A DNA stretch of 64,000 bases from JAVJUV01 sp047314965 (GTDB taxonomy: Bacteria; Pseudomonadota; Alphaproteobacteria; Rhodobacterales; Rhodobacteraceae), in contig NZ_JBLBVK010000038.1 of assembly GCF_047314965.1 (NCBI RefSeq), positions 62,001 to 126,000 on the forward strand. The letters are read 5' to 3'. The notes under the pieces are model-generated. The model saw only the letters and a list, made by a program, of their open reading frames with translations, searched no databases and was not told where the DNA came from. How positions within the stretch are numbered: the first letter of the stretch is position 1; each line of letters opens with the position of its first letter. Positions 36,545 through 46,036 of this stretch are shown here, piece after piece. Both the position numbers and the translations under genes were made by a program.

Positions 36545-37840
36545 ATGTCGAACAAGTTCAAGGGTCCATTGACCGCTCTTATGGTCTCGTCTCTGGCCAT
36601 CGTACCCGCTGCAACCATCGCCTACGTCGCGATGGCCGATGTCGCATTCGCAAAGTCCGACAAGGCCGGTGGCAATGGCAACGGCAAGGGCGGTTCCGCA
36701 AAATCATCCGCAGGCGGCTCAAAGGGCAACTCGGGAACGAAATCCGCGTCTTCCTCCTCCGGCGGCGGCAAGAGCCGCGGCCATGGCGGGCTGGACAATT
36801 TCTTCCAGAAGCTGACCGGCAAGGACAAGGCGAAGTCCGCCAAATCAAAGTCCACGGGCAACTCGGCAAAACTCGCCTCGGCTGAGCCGAAAGAGCGTCC
36901 TGTCAAGGATGCGATGCACCCCAGCAACCTTGGCAACATGAACGGCGCGCTAAATGCAAATATCAACGCCGTTCTGGCGCACATCAAGAACGGGAACACC
37001 AATGGTCCTGTCGGCGCCATGGCGCTTCTCGCGGTTGCCAAGACCAAGGCGAACGAAGGTCAGGTCGTTCTTGACCTTCAGCAGGACTTCCTGACGCTTG
37101 AGGGCGAACTCCAGCGTGCCGGTTACGAAAGTGTCGAAGATTATTTCGCCGCCCTCGATGGCAAGGACCCGATCGAACCGATTCAGCCGATCGAGGACGC
37201 GATCGGTGCGCTGGCAAGTGCCGAGCAGTCCGAGGCCGACCTGAAGACGGCGCTCGAAGGCGCCGGGTTCTTCGGCGACACCGCTCTTGACGACTATCTC
37301 GCCGCGGGAGCCGGCGTCATCCAGGTCGATGACGCAATCTCCGCCTACACCGATCCGGTCGATGCCCAGGCCGACCTCGATCAGGCCTTGGCAGATGCGA
37401 TGTATCAAGGTGACGATCCGCTCGCTGACTATCTGTCCGACAAGGCCGGCACGCCCCCGGCCGACGAAGACACGGTACTCAACGGTGCCATCGAAAACCT
37501 CGACGGCGATGTGGCCTCCCGTACGGACGTTCAAAAGACTGAACCGAGCGAAGAAGAAGTCACCGAAGCCAATGAAAAGGTGGCGGGCCAGGCCGAGGCC
37601 GAGGCCGAAGTCCTCGCGCTCTGGAACAAGTCCGGAACCGCGCCCGCCGAAACCGAAGCTGAGCTCCTCGCTGCGTTACATGAACGGCTCGACGCCGAAG
37701 CCGAGGCTATCGCAGCCGCTGTGGCCGAGGTAGAAGCCGACGTATCGACGGAAGAAGAGCCGGTCCAAGAGGAGCTAACTGAGTGTGACGCAGAATCAAC
37801 CGAATGCGCTCCGGACGAGGAAATCGCCGCCGTCGAATAG
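36545..37840 (+). CDS. Secreted acidic repeat protein of unknown function
   Basis: 431 residues. A signal peptide (about 1-36, ending VAFA) is followed by a Lys/Gly/Ser-rich low-complexity segment (37-115). A motif I recall from Roseobacter proteins (HPSNLGNMNGALNANINAVL, residues 125-144) comes next. From about 183 to 320 there are three related helical repeats, each with a DYF or DYL core (199, 250, 295) followed by a Gly and an I-DAI or similar end. The C-terminal 100 residues are very rich in Glu and Ala and end in two Cys. It is strongly acidic overall apart from the basic segment. GGAGG lies 10 bases before the ATG. No enzyme motif is seen; a structural, adhesin-like or envelope role is only a guess. 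Confidence 0.8.
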   Translation: MSNKFKGPLTALMVSSLAIVPAATIAYVAMADVAFAKSDKAGGNGNGKGGSAKSSAGGSKGNSGTKSASSSSGGGKSRGHGGLDNFFQKLTGKDKAKSAKSKSTGNSAKLASAEPKERPVKDAMHPSNLGNMNGALNANINAVLAHIKNGNTNGPVGAMALLAVAKTKANEGQVVLDLQQDFLTLEGELQRAGYESVEDYFAALDGKDPIEPIQPIEDAIGALASAEQSEADLKTALEGAGFFGDTALDDYLAAGAGVIQVDDAISAYTDPVDAQADLDQALADAMYQGDDPLADYLSDKAGTPPADEDTVLNGAIENLDGDVASRTDVQKTEPSEEEVTEANEKVAGQAEAEAEVLALWNKSGTAPAETEAELLAALHERLDAEAEAIAAAVAEVEADVSTEEEPVQEELTECDAESTECAPDEEIAAVE

Positions 37841-37862
37841 CATCCGGCATTAATCCACCAAC

Positions 37863-37893
37863 AAGGGCGGCTTCGGCCGCCCTTTTCCTTTGC
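37863..37893 (+). terminator. Strong UUCG-loop terminator of the acidic repeat protein gene
   Basis: AAGGGCGG and CCGCCCTT (37863-37870 and 37877-37884) form a stem closed by C-G around a TTCG loop, and a T-rich stretch (TTTTCCTTT) follows. It sits 23 bases after the stop and before argG. Confidence 0.93.
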
Positions 37894-37961
37894 CTCGCCA
37901 CCTTGTTCCCGCGCCTGAAAAAACGTAAACGCCCACGGATACCAGAATCCGGGAAACATCC

Positions 37962-39179
37962 ATGTCCGCGCCCAAGAAAGTCGTGCTTGCCTATTCCGGC
38001 GGCCTCGATACCTCGATCATCCTGAAATGGCTTCAGTCCGAATACGGCTGCGAAGTTGTCACCTTCACCGCCGATCTCGGCCAGGGGGAAGAGCTGGAGC
38101 CCGCTCGCGCCAAGGCCGAGTTGCTGGGCGTCAAGGAAATCTACATCGAAGACCTGCGCGAGGAATTCACCCGGGATTTCGTCTTCCCGATGTTTCGCGC
38201 CAACGCGCTGTACGAGGGTCTCTACCTGCTCGGCACCTCCATTGCCCGCCCGCTGATCTCCAAGCGGCTGGTAGAAATCGCCGCCGAAACTGGCGCCGAC
38301 GCCGTCAGCCACGGGGCGACCGGCAAGGGCAATGACCAAGTCCGTTTCGAACTCTCCGCCTATGCGCTGAACCCCGATATCAAGGTCATTGCGCCCTGGC
38401 GGCTCTGGGACCTGACCTCGCGGACGAAACTTCTCGACTTCGCCGAAAAGAACCAGATCCCTATCGCCAAGGACAAGCGTGGCGAAGCGCCGTTCTCGGT
38501 CGACGCAAACCTTCTGCACACCTCCTCCGAAGGCAAGGTGCTGGAAGACCCTGCGGTCGAGGCTCCCGACTACGTCGCCCAGCGCGTCGTTCCCGTCGAG
38601 CAGGCGCCGGATACCCCGGAGTTCATCGAGATTGGCTTCGAAAAGGGCGACGCGGTGTCGATCAACGGCAAGGCGATGTCGCCTGCCACGATCCTCACCA
38701 AACTCAACGAGCTTGGCGGCAAGCACGGCGTCGGCCTCCTCGACCTCGTCGAGAACCGTTTCGTCGGCATGAAATCGCGCGGGGTCTACGAGACACCCGG
38801 CGGCACCATTCTGCTCGAAGCCCATCGCGGCATCGAACAGATCACGCTCGACTCCGGCGCGGGTCACCTGAAGGATTCGATCATGCCGCGCTATGCCGAA
38901 CTGATCTACAACGGCTTCTGGTTCTCGCCCGAGCGCGAGATGCTCCAGGCGCTGATCGACAAAAGCCAGGAACATGTCACCGGCACTGTTCGCATAAAGC
39001 TCTACAAGGGCTCGGCCCGCACCGTCGCGCGTTGGTCGGATCACTCGCTCTATTCCGAACAGCACGTCACCTTCGAGGAAGATGCCGGCGCCTACGACCA
39101 GAAGGACGCGCAGGGCTTCATCCAGCTGAACGCGCTCCGGCTGAAACTGCTGGCAGCAAGAAAGCGCCGTCTCGGCTGA
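37962..39179 (+). CDS. argG: Argininosuccinate synthase
   Basis: 405 residues. Joins citrulline and aspartate with ATP in the next-to-last step of arginine synthesis. AYSGGLDTSIIL is the ATP pyrophosphatase P-loop; SHGATGKGNDQVRFE and LYKGSARTVARWS are further diagnostic motifs of the family. It is cytoplasmic and tetrameric in characterised members. It stands alone between two terminators. argJ is in the same window, argH is not. Confidence 0.98.
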   Translation: MSAPKKVVLAYSGGLDTSIILKWLQSEYGCEVVTFTADLGQGEELEPARAKAELLGVKEIYIEDLREEFTRDFVFPMFRANALYEGLYLLGTSIARPLISKRLVEIAAETGADAVSHGATGKGNDQVRFELSAYALNPDIKVIAPWRLWDLTSRTKLLDFAEKNQIPIAKDKRGEAPFSVDANLLHTSSEGKVLEDPAVEAPDYVAQRVVPVEQAPDTPEFIEIGFEKGDAVSINGKAMSPATILTKLNELGGKHGVGLLDLVENRFVGMKSRGVYETPGGTILLEAHRGIEQITLDSGAGHLKDSIMPRYAELIYNGFWFSPEREMLQALIDKSQEHVTGTVRIKLYKGSARTVARWSDHSLYSEQHVTFEEDAGAYDQKDAQGFIQLNALRLKLLAARKRRLG

Positions 39180-39190
39180 TCGAGAAGCTC

Positions 39191-39220
39191 AGGACAATTC
39201 GACTAAAATTGTCCTTCCTC
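39191..39220 (+). terminator. Probable argG terminator
   Basis: AGGACAATT (39191-39199) pairs with AATTGTCCT (39207-39215) around a 7-base loop, followed by TCCTC and further on TT. It lies 12 bases past the argG stop. The T tract is interrupted by C, so the efficiency is uncertain. Confidence 0.6.
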
Positions 39221-39242
39221 TTGGCCAAAATACTTCGGGGGG

Positions 39243-39275
39243 AGTCGCGCTTGCGCGACGGGGGCAGAGCCCCCT
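39243..39275. repeat. Double-hairpin palindromic element
   Basis: Two adjacent short palindromes: GTCGCG-CTTG-CGCGAC at 39243-39258, and GGGGGC-AGA-GCCCCC at about 39259-39273. They lie in the 269-base gap between argG and the convergent sulfotransferase-like gene. I recall very similar double palindromes scattered between Roseobacter genes, where they behave like REP-type elements, but no second copy is present here to prove it. Confidence 0.45.
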
Positions 39276-39328
39276 CCCCCGATCGCTACATCTGGTAGCG
39301 CCGGATATATAGCATTTTCCTTTGCCAT

Positions 39329-39361
39329 ACGCTTTGCCGACGCTTTGCGGACGGTTTGCCG
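39329..39361. repeat. Three imperfect 11-base tandem repeats
   Basis: ACGCTTTGCCG (39329-39339), ACGCTTTGCGG (39340-39350) and ACGGTTTGCCG (39351-39361) follow each other directly and differ by one or two bases each. The unit is not a multiple of three and lies outside coding sequence, between argG and the sulfotransferase-like gene. No known binding site matches it. Confidence 0.5.
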
Positions 39362-39448
39362 ATCGCGTCTTGCCCTTGCTTTTAAGGGAATCTGCTCCTG
39401 GCCCCGCACGACGCAGCAGAACGACGCGAACCTTGTGGGAAGAAGTCG

Positions 39449-40150
39449 TTAACGAATCCGCCGCTCGAACAGCTTCTTATAATGCGGCAGGGCTTCTTCC
39501 ACCAAAGCCGCCTGCGCTCCACCAACCTCCGGCAATGGTCCTTCGGGCCCGGCAAAGCCGGTCGACCGATGCACCGCCCCGTACCAGTGCGGCGCCCAGG
39601 CCCCGTCAAAACCCTTCGGGCCGGCAGGCCACGACAACATTGCCGTATCGAAGGGCAATCCAATGATATCACATAGTTTTCTCAGAATCCCTTCGGGATT
39701 GTTGCGAATATCGCCGCTGTCCAGAACCGGCCCCGGGATGCGCTGGAATAGTTCCGTCTGACGCGCGTAGCCTATGTCCTGCATCGTCGGATTCTCGCGC
39801 TTTGCCACATAGCTCGCCACCACCCGTGCCGGGTGCCGGATCAGGTGGACGTTCACGCAGTCACGAGCCCAGTCCATCGGAAAACCATCGACCATGTGGA
39901 ATGGCATATGCTTCATGTAAAAGTGCTCTTTCCCATCCGGGATGGGTCCCACACAGGCCTCCGCCACCTTTTGCGGATCGCTCTCATGCGCCGCCAACAC
40001 CTCATCCCGCATCGGATGATCAATCCCCGTCGCCGCCAGGTAGGCCGCATAGAACGGTTCGTCCCACGCCGCGAAATCTTCCCTGTTTCCAAAGGAATAC
40101 ATCATCGCTGTCGAGATGTTGCGCGGCCCGGACCACATGGCAATTCGCAT
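39449..40150 (-). CDS. Sulfotransferase-like P-loop protein
   Basis: 233 residues from the ATG at 40150, preceded by AAGGAGG; an upstream start at 40237 has no family match. MWSGPRNISTAMMYSF is a PAPS-like P-loop motif, and LIRHPARVVASY is the second nucleotide-binding signature of this family. Relatives are sometimes misnamed branched-chain aminotransferases; nothing here supports that name. The substrate that might be sulfated is unknown. It is convergent with argG, with the palindromes and 11-base repeats between them. Confidence 0.82.
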   Translation of the reverse strand: MRIAMWSGPRNISTAMMYSFGNREDFAAWDEPFYAAYLAATGIDHPMRDEVLAAHESDPQKVAEACVGPIPDGKEHFYMKHMPFHMVDGFPMDWARDCVNVHLIRHPARVVASYVAKRENPTMQDIGYARQTELFQRIPGPVLDSGDIRNNPEGILRKLCDIIGLPFDTAMLSWPAGPKGFDGAWAPHWYGAVHRSTGFAGPEGPLPEVGGAQAALVEEALPHYKKLFERRIR

Positions 40151-40280
40151 TGAAAGCCTCCTTTTCCGGGCGACGCTAGGATTGAAACACAGATCACACA
40201 AGCGCGACATCACGCGCCGTTGAATTGCTACGGGCAACGGTTGGGGCGCATTCTTCCGGCAATTGAACAGGAGCCCTGAA

Positions 40281-40943
40281 ATGACCCTGACACTTCAGTC
40301 CATGAAAGCCCCGCTTCTGGCGGTACTCATCGTCCTCGGACTTGCGGCCCAGTGCAACGTCGCCCGCGCAGCCTCATCCGAAAGGGCCTATTTCGCAGGT
40401 GGCTGCTTCTGGTGTGTCGAGGCCGACTTCGAAAAACTCAAGGGAGTCAGGGAAGTCGTCTCAGGTTACACCGGCGGCACGGTGGCGAATCCGACCTACA
40501 AGCAGGTAACACGCGGCGGCACTGGGCATTTCGAAGCAGTTGAAGTTCGGTATGATCCCGCAAAAATATCTTATGATCAGTTGCTTCATGCGTTTTTCCG
40601 CTCGGTTGACCCAACCGATGCGGGCGGGCAGTTCTGCGATCGTGGAGAAAGTTACCGAACCGCGATCTTCGTTTCTTCGCCCCAGGAGCGCGCAGCAGCA
40701 GAGGCCGCAAAAGCCGCCGCCGAAAGCGATCTTGGTCGCAAGATCGTTACGCCGATCTTGGACGCCAAGCCGTTCTACGATGCAGAAGACTACCACCAGG
40801 ACTATTACAAGAAATCCGATATCGTGCTCACGCGACGCGGCCCGAAAAAGATGATGGATGCCTACAAGTTCTACCGCGATGCTTGCGGTCGTGACAAACG
40901 TGTCCGCGAGCTCTGGGGAAGCTCTGCACTGTTTGCCGGCTGA
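40281..40943 (+). CDS. msrA: Peptide-methionine (S)-S-oxide reductase MsrA, exported form
   Basis: 220 residues from the ATG at 40281, with AACAGGAG upstream. A signal peptide (about 1-37, ending NVARA) precedes the MsrA domain, so this is a periplasmic repair enzyme. The catalytic Cys is in GGCFWCVEADFE; the GTGHFEAVEVRYDP and DAGGQFCDRGESYRTA motifs follow. A resolving Cys near the end (DACGRDK) is present. It reduces oxidised methionine in exported proteins. MsrB is not adjacent. About 130 bases separate it from the divergent sulfotransferase-like gene. Confidence 0.95.
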   Translation: MTLTLQSMKAPLLAVLIVLGLAAQCNVARAASSERAYFAGGCFWCVEADFEKLKGVREVVSGYTGGTVANPTYKQVTRGGTGHFEAVEVRYDPAKISYDQLLHAFFRSVDPTDAGGQFCDRGESYRTAIFVSSPQERAAAEAAKAAAESDLGRKIVTPILDAKPFYDAEDYHQDYYKKSDIVLTRRGPKKMMDAYKFYRDACGRDKRVRELWGSSALFAG

Positions 40944-40994
40944 TCGCCGACAACCAAGAAGCGATGTTCGCGCGGTGGCTTTTCTCCTAAGTTT

Positions 40995-43250
40995 CTAGCC
41001 GACCTTGCAAGCGGCCAGCACCGCCATGTGCAGGATATCGTTCACGCTGCTGACGGACGGCAAGATCTGGATAGGCTTGTCGACGCCGGTCAAAATTGGT
41101 CCGATCACGGTAGCTCCCGCCATTTCCTGCATCAGCTTGACCGAGATCGAAGCCGAGTGACGCGCTGGAACGACGAGAATATTGGCGGGCCCGGTCAATC
41201 GCGAGAACGGATAGGCTTCTCTCGCTTTCGGATTCAGAGCCACGTCGACGGTCATTTCCCCTTCGTACTCGAAATCGACATCCATCCCGTCCAGAACCTT
41301 TGGTGCGAAATGCATTTTCGCAGCACGCTCGGAGACCGGGTATCCAAAGGTAGAAAAACTGACGAACGCGACCCGTGGTTCCAGACCCAGTGACCGGGCG
41401 ACTTTCGCACTTTGAATAGCGATATGCGCAAGGTCATGGTCATCCGGCCATTCGTGAACCAAGGTATCAGCGATAAGAACGATCCGGCCTCGATGCAGAA
41501 GCGCCGTCACGCCGACAGCGCCGTCCTCGGCCCTGGCGTCGAATACGTGGTTGATAAGGCTCAGCACATGCGCGGATTTTCGTGTTGCTCCCGTTACCAG
41601 CGCATCACCGTGACCATGTGCAAGCATAAGGGCGGCGAAGACATGCCTGTCTCGTGCCGCAAGACGGTGGATGTCCGTCCGGTCAAATCCCGATCTTTGA
41701 AGGCGCTTGTAGAGGAAGTCCTTGTACGTATCCAAATGGGCAGTATTTGCAGCGTTTACGATTTCAAGCTCGGAGAACGCGTCGCCCAAACCCTCGCTTT
41801 CAAGCCGCTGCTTTACGTCCGCTTCGCGCCCCACTACCAGCGCTTTCCCGAAACCGTTGCGTTGATACGAAACCGCTGCGCGCAGGACGCGCGTATCGTC
41901 GCCCTCCGCAAAGATCATTCGGGATTGAGCGGCCCTTGCGCGCGCGTTGATCGACCGGAGAATACTGGCGGTAGGGTCCATCCGGGATTTGAGCGCCAGT
42001 TCATAGGATTCCATATCCACGATCGGTCGACGCGCAACGCCGGTATCCATGCCTGCCCTTGCCACCGCGGTGGGCACGCGATGAATTAGACGCGGATCAA
42101 ACGGGGTGGGTATGATATAGTCTCTTCCGAAGGTCAGTTTTCTGCCATAGGCTATGGCCACTTCATCCGGAACGTCTTCTCGGGCCAACTCGGCCAGAGC
42201 CTTGGCGCAGGCGATCTTCATCTCGTCGTTTATTGCGCGAGCGTGGATGTCCAACGCTCCACGGAAGAGATACGGAAACCCCAAAACGTTGTTTACCTGG
42301 TTTGGGTAATCCGAGCGCCCCGTTGCAACGATGGCGTCTTCGCGTACTGCTTGCGCTTCCTCCGGAGTGATTTCGGGATCAGGATTTGCCATGGCGAAAA
42401 TGACCGGGTTTGGCGCCATTCTCTCCACCATCTCGGGCGTCACCGCACCCTTGACGCTGACGCCGAGAAAGACGTCGGCCCCAACCATGGCCTCTTCCAG
42501 AGTTCTGAGCTTGGTCTTGATGGCATGCGCAGATTTCCACTGGTTCATGCCCTCGGTACGACCCTGCCAGATGACACCCTTGGTATCGCAGACGATGCAG
42601 TTCTCGTGGCGAGCGCCCATCCTTTTGAGAAGTTCGATACACGCAATCCCGGCGGCTCCTGCGCCGTTCAAGACGATTTTTACGTCTTCTATCTTCTTTC
42701 CTGAAATTTGCAGCGCATTCAGCAAACCAGCTGCACAGATCACCGCGGTTCCGTGCTGGTCATCGTGAAAGACGGGTATGTCGCACTCTTCCTTCAGACG
42801 CTGCTCGATGATGAAGCACTCCGGCGCCTTTATGTCCTCGAGATTGATGCCGCCAAACGTTGGGCTCATGAGCCTTACAGCCTGACAAAATGCGTCCACG
42901 TCCTCCGTATCAAGTTCGATGTCGATGGAATTGACATCAGCGAAACGCTTGAACAGCACTGCTTTGCCTTCCATGACCGGCTTAGAGCCAAGCGCCCCCA
43001 GATTCCCCAACCCCAGAACCGCGGTTCCATTGGATACAACTGCCACAAGGTTTCCCTTGTTGGTATAGTCATAGGCAACTTCGGGGTTGGCTGCGATTTC
43101 CTCGCAAGGGATGGCAACGCCAGGCGAATAGGCCAGTGACAGATCCCTCTGGGTGGTCATCGGCACCGTCGCATGAATCTCGAATTTTCCCGGTGTCGGA
43201 TGCATGTGAAAGGACAGTGCGTCCTCACGTGTAAATTTCGGATTCGCCAT
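40995..43250 (-). CDS. maeB: NADP-dependent malic enzyme with phosphotransacetylase-like domain
   Basis: 751 residues from the ATG at 43250 (MANPKFTREDALSFH), with GGGAGG upstream; the open frame extends 33 codons further without support. The N-terminal half is malic enzyme: AYSPGVAIPCEEIA, FHDDQHGTA, and GAGAAGIACIELL for NADP binding. The C-terminal third resembles phosphate acetyltransferase but is thought to be regulatory rather than catalytic in this family. It turns malate into pyruvate, CO2 and NADPH. It is divergent from mutS. Confidence 0.96.
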   Translation of the reverse strand: MANPKFTREDALSFHMHPTPGKFEIHATVPMTTQRDLSLAYSPGVAIPCEEIAANPEVAYDYTNKGNLVAVVSNGTAVLGLGNLGALGSKPVMEGKAVLFKRFADVNSIDIELDTEDVDAFCQAVRLMSPTFGGINLEDIKAPECFIIEQRLKEECDIPVFHDDQHGTAVICAAGLLNALQISGKKIEDVKIVLNGAGAAGIACIELLKRMGARHENCIVCDTKGVIWQGRTEGMNQWKSAHAIKTKLRTLEEAMVGADVFLGVSVKGAVTPEMVERMAPNPVIFAMANPDPEITPEEAQAVREDAIVATGRSDYPNQVNNVLGFPYLFRGALDIHARAINDEMKIACAKALAELAREDVPDEVAIAYGRKLTFGRDYIIPTPFDPRLIHRVPTAVARAGMDTGVARRPIVDMESYELALKSRMDPTASILRSINARARAAQSRMIFAEGDDTRVLRAAVSYQRNGFGKALVVGREADVKQRLESEGLGDAFSELEIVNAANTAHLDTYKDFLYKRLQRSGFDRTDIHRLAARDRHVFAALMLAHGHGDALVTGATRKSAHVLSLINHVFDARAEDGAVGVTALLHRGRIVLIADTLVHEWPDDHDLAHIAIQSAKVARSLGLEPRVAFVSFSTFGYPVSERAAKMHFAPKVLDGMDVDFEYEGEMTVDVALNPKAREAYPFSRLTGPANILVVPARHSASISVKLMQEMAGATVIGPILTGVDKPIQILPSVSSVNDILHMAVLAACKVG

Positions 43251-43375
43251 GCCTATCCTCCCTGTGCCCGTTGACATTACTGGTCCCCACGGCAGGGGCA
43301 ACAGCACGATTTCGCCTTTCTTCCGCTGACTCGGCCAGTTAGATTCCACGAAATCCGCACTGGGGGGTGTGAGCA

Positions 43376-46036
43376 GTGACAGTCCCGAACGCCGCCGTCA
43401 CACCGATGATGGCGCAATATCTGGAAATTAAATCAGCGCATCCGGATGCGCTGCTCTTTTACCGGATGGGCGACTTTTATGAACTCTTCTTCGAAGACGC
43501 CGCAGCGGCTGCCGCGGCTCTGGACATCGCGCTCACCAAACGCGGCAAGCATCTGGGCGAAGATATCGCGATGTGCGGTGTCCCTGTTCATTCGGCGGAA
43601 GGCTATCTCCTCACCCTCATCCGAAAGGGTTTTCGCGTAGCGGTCTGTGAACAACTTGAGGACCCAGCCGAGGCGAAAAAGCGAGGATCGAAAGCCGTCG
43701 TCAAACGGGGTGTCGTTCGTCTTGTCACTCCCGGCACACTAACCGAAGAGTCGCTTCTGGAGGCCCGTCGCAATAATTTTCTCGTTTCCCTTTCAGAGGT
43801 TCGTGGAGAGGCAGCCATTGCCTGGGTCGACATATCGACCGGTGAATTCCGGGTGCTGCCTTGTTCGCCTTCGCGTTTTGCGCCCGAGCTTGCGCGCCTT
43901 CAGGCTCGCGAGGTGATCGTCTCCGAATCGAAAGAAGGCGATTACAATGACTTGGTTTCGGATTCGGGCGCTTCGCTTACACCGCTTGCACCGGGTTGTT
44001 TCGACAGTCAGACCGCAACCAAACGTCTAACGGACCTCTATAAAGTTGGCAGCCTGGAGTCCTTTGGTGCTTTTGGACGGGCAGAGATTTCTGCCATGGG
44101 AGCCATCGTCGACTATTTGGACTTAACACAAAAGGGTAACCTGCCGCTGCTGCGCCCTCCGGTGCGAGAAGCGGTTTCGTCAACCGTTCAGATCGATGCC
44201 TCAACCCGGCGAAACCTGGAATTGACACGATCACTCTCAGGTACCCGAGAAGGTTCTCTCTTAAGCGCAATCGACCGAACGACGACCGCCGGCGGTGGCC
44301 GCTTGCTGGAACGTCGGATTTCAGCACCCTCTCGGGATCTGTTCACCATTCATCAGCGACTGAGTGCTTCGGCTTGGTTCTTTGACGAGTCGGATAAATG
44401 CGAGTCGATCAGGTCGTGTCTGCGCCGTTGCCCTGACATTCAGCGCGCTATGTCAAGAATTGCTCTTGGTCGCGGAGGTCCGCGGGACCTCGCCGCGATA
44501 CGAAATGCGCTTTTGCAACTTCCCGCAATAGAAGGCCTTCTGTTGGGCGAGGTGCCTGAGATCATTGGGGCATGGCTGCAAGACTTCTCGTCCTTCGAAG
44601 GTCTTTTGGAAATGCTGAATTCCGCTCTGGTTGCCGAGCCTCCTCTTCTGGTTCGTGACGGTGGCTTCATTGCTTCCGGTTACGACGCAGATTTGGACGA
44701 GGCGCGAACATTGCGCGGCGAAGGCCGAAGCGTAATTGCCGGCTTCCAGGCTGACTACGTCAGGGAAACCGGGATCAGCTCTCTGAAAATCAAGCACAAC
44801 AACGTGTTGGGCTATTTTATCGAAACAACGGCTACACATGCCGAGAAGATGTTGTCCGCCGAATTCTCGGAAAAGTTCATCCACCGGCAAACGACAGCCA
44901 ACTCGGTGCGATTCACAACCCTAGAATTGTCCGAGATCGAGACCAAAATCCTCAATGCTGGCGCAAGAGCGCTTGAAATGGAGAAGCGAGTTTTCGACCG
45001 GCTGGTCGGTGCAATCCTGAATCAGTCCGGAATCCTTGGAACTGTGGCCAGCGCTCTTGCGGAACTGGATGTTGCATCGGCCTTCGCAACACTTGCCCAA
45101 GCAGAGGATTGGTGCGAACCCAAAGTCGACGACAGCCGAACTTTCCGAATTGTTGGTGGCCGCCATCCGGTTGTGGAAACGGCACTCAAATCGGTCAGCG
45201 GAGCAAGATTCATAGCGAACGACTGTGACTTGAGCGCCGACAGAACTGCTGCCATCTGGCTACTTACCGGTCCCAATATGGCGGGTAAGTCAACATTTTT
45301 AAGGCAGAACGCCTTGATTGCTCTCTTGGCGCAGGCCGGGAGCTTTGTACCCGCAAGGGAAGCGCATATTGGTCTCATAAGCCAGTTGTTCAGTCGAGTT
45401 GGAGCGTCGGACGACCTGGCAAGGGGGCGCTCCACATTCATGGTCGAAATGGTAGAGACAGCGGCAATTCTGAATCAGGCAGACGATCGTGCACTTGTCA
45501 TCCTGGATGAAATCGGTCGCGGCACTGCAACCTATGACGGCCTTTCGATTGCATGGGCAACGCTGGAGCACCTTCACAACGCGAACGGGTGCCGCGCACT
45601 GTTTGCCACCCACTATCACGAAATGACTCAGCTTGCCGACAGGCTTGAAGGAGTCGAGAACGCAACGGTCGCCGTCAAGGAGTGGGAAGGCGAGGTGATT
45701 TTCCTGCACGAAGTGAGGAAAGGCGCCGCGGATCGAAGCTATGGCGTCCAGGTCGCTCGTCTAGCCGGGCTCCCGGATGCGGTTGTCGAGCGCGCGCGTA
45801 TTGTTCTTGAGGCCCTCGAGAAAGGCGAACGAGAGGGCGGCCCAAGACAAAAGGCGCTTGTCGACGATCTCCCGCTGTTTTCCGTTGCGGCGCCGACTCC
45901 GGCGCCAAGATCGGTCAAAAGCTCCGAAATAGAAAAGATAATCGAAGAGCTGCTGCCCGACGAAATGACCCCTCGCGAGGCTTTGGATACGCTTTATTCG
46001 CTAAAGGCTTTGTCTAAGAAGCAGGACTCGAGCTGA
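43376..46036 (+). CDS. mutS: DNA mismatch repair protein MutS
   Basis: 886 residues with a GTG start after GGGGGG. The mismatch-reading Phe-x-Glu motif is in GDFYELFFEDA near residue 37. The core clamp domains follow, and the ATPase has GPNMAGKST (Walker A), DEIGRGTATYDGLS and ATHYHEMTQL. It recognises base mismatches and starts repair with MutL. The C-terminal small dimer domain is present, ending LDTLYSLKALSKKQ. Its last 23 bases overlap the convergent grpE gene. mutL is not in this window. Codon and base use here is less GC-rich than in the 26-39 kb region. Confidence 0.98.
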   Translation: MTVPNAAVTPMMAQYLEIKSAHPDALLFYRMGDFYELFFEDAAAAAAALDIALTKRGKHLGEDIAMCGVPVHSAEGYLLTLIRKGFRVAVCEQLEDPAEAKKRGSKAVVKRGVVRLVTPGTLTEESLLEARRNNFLVSLSEVRGEAAIAWVDISTGEFRVLPCSPSRFAPELARLQAREVIVSESKEGDYNDLVSDSGASLTPLAPGCFDSQTATKRLTDLYKVGSLESFGAFGRAEISAMGAIVDYLDLTQKGNLPLLRPPVREAVSSTVQIDASTRRNLELTRSLSGTREGSLLSAIDRTTTAGGGRLLERRISAPSRDLFTIHQRLSASAWFFDESDKCESIRSCLRRCPDIQRAMSRIALGRGGPRDLAAIRNALLQLPAIEGLLLGEVPEIIGAWLQDFSSFEGLLEMLNSALVAEPPLLVRDGGFIASGYDADLDEARTLRGEGRSVIAGFQADYVRETGISSLKIKHNNVLGYFIETTATHAEKMLSAEFSEKFIHRQTTANSVRFTTLELSEIETKILNAGARALEMEKRVFDRLVGAILNQSGILGTVASALAELDVASAFATLAQAEDWCEPKVDDSRTFRIVGGRHPVVETALKSVSGARFIANDCDLSADRTAAIWLLTGPNMAGKSTFLRQNALIALLAQAGSFVPAREAHIGLISQLFSRVGASDDLARGRSTFMVEMVETAAILNQADDRALVILDEIGRGTATYDGLSIAWATLEHLHNANGCRALFATHYHEMTQLADRLEGVENATVAVKEWEGEVIFLHEVRKGAADRSYGVQVARLAGLPDAVVERARIVLEALEKGEREGGPRQKALVDDLPLFSVAAPTPAPRSVKSSEIEKIIEELLPDEMTPREALDTLYSLKALSKKQDSS

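Noticed and set aside
39203..39409. 68-codon minus-strand frame in the argG/sulfotransferase gap.
   Set aside because: It crosses both palindromes and the 11-base repeats, has no ribosome site and no recognisable motif.
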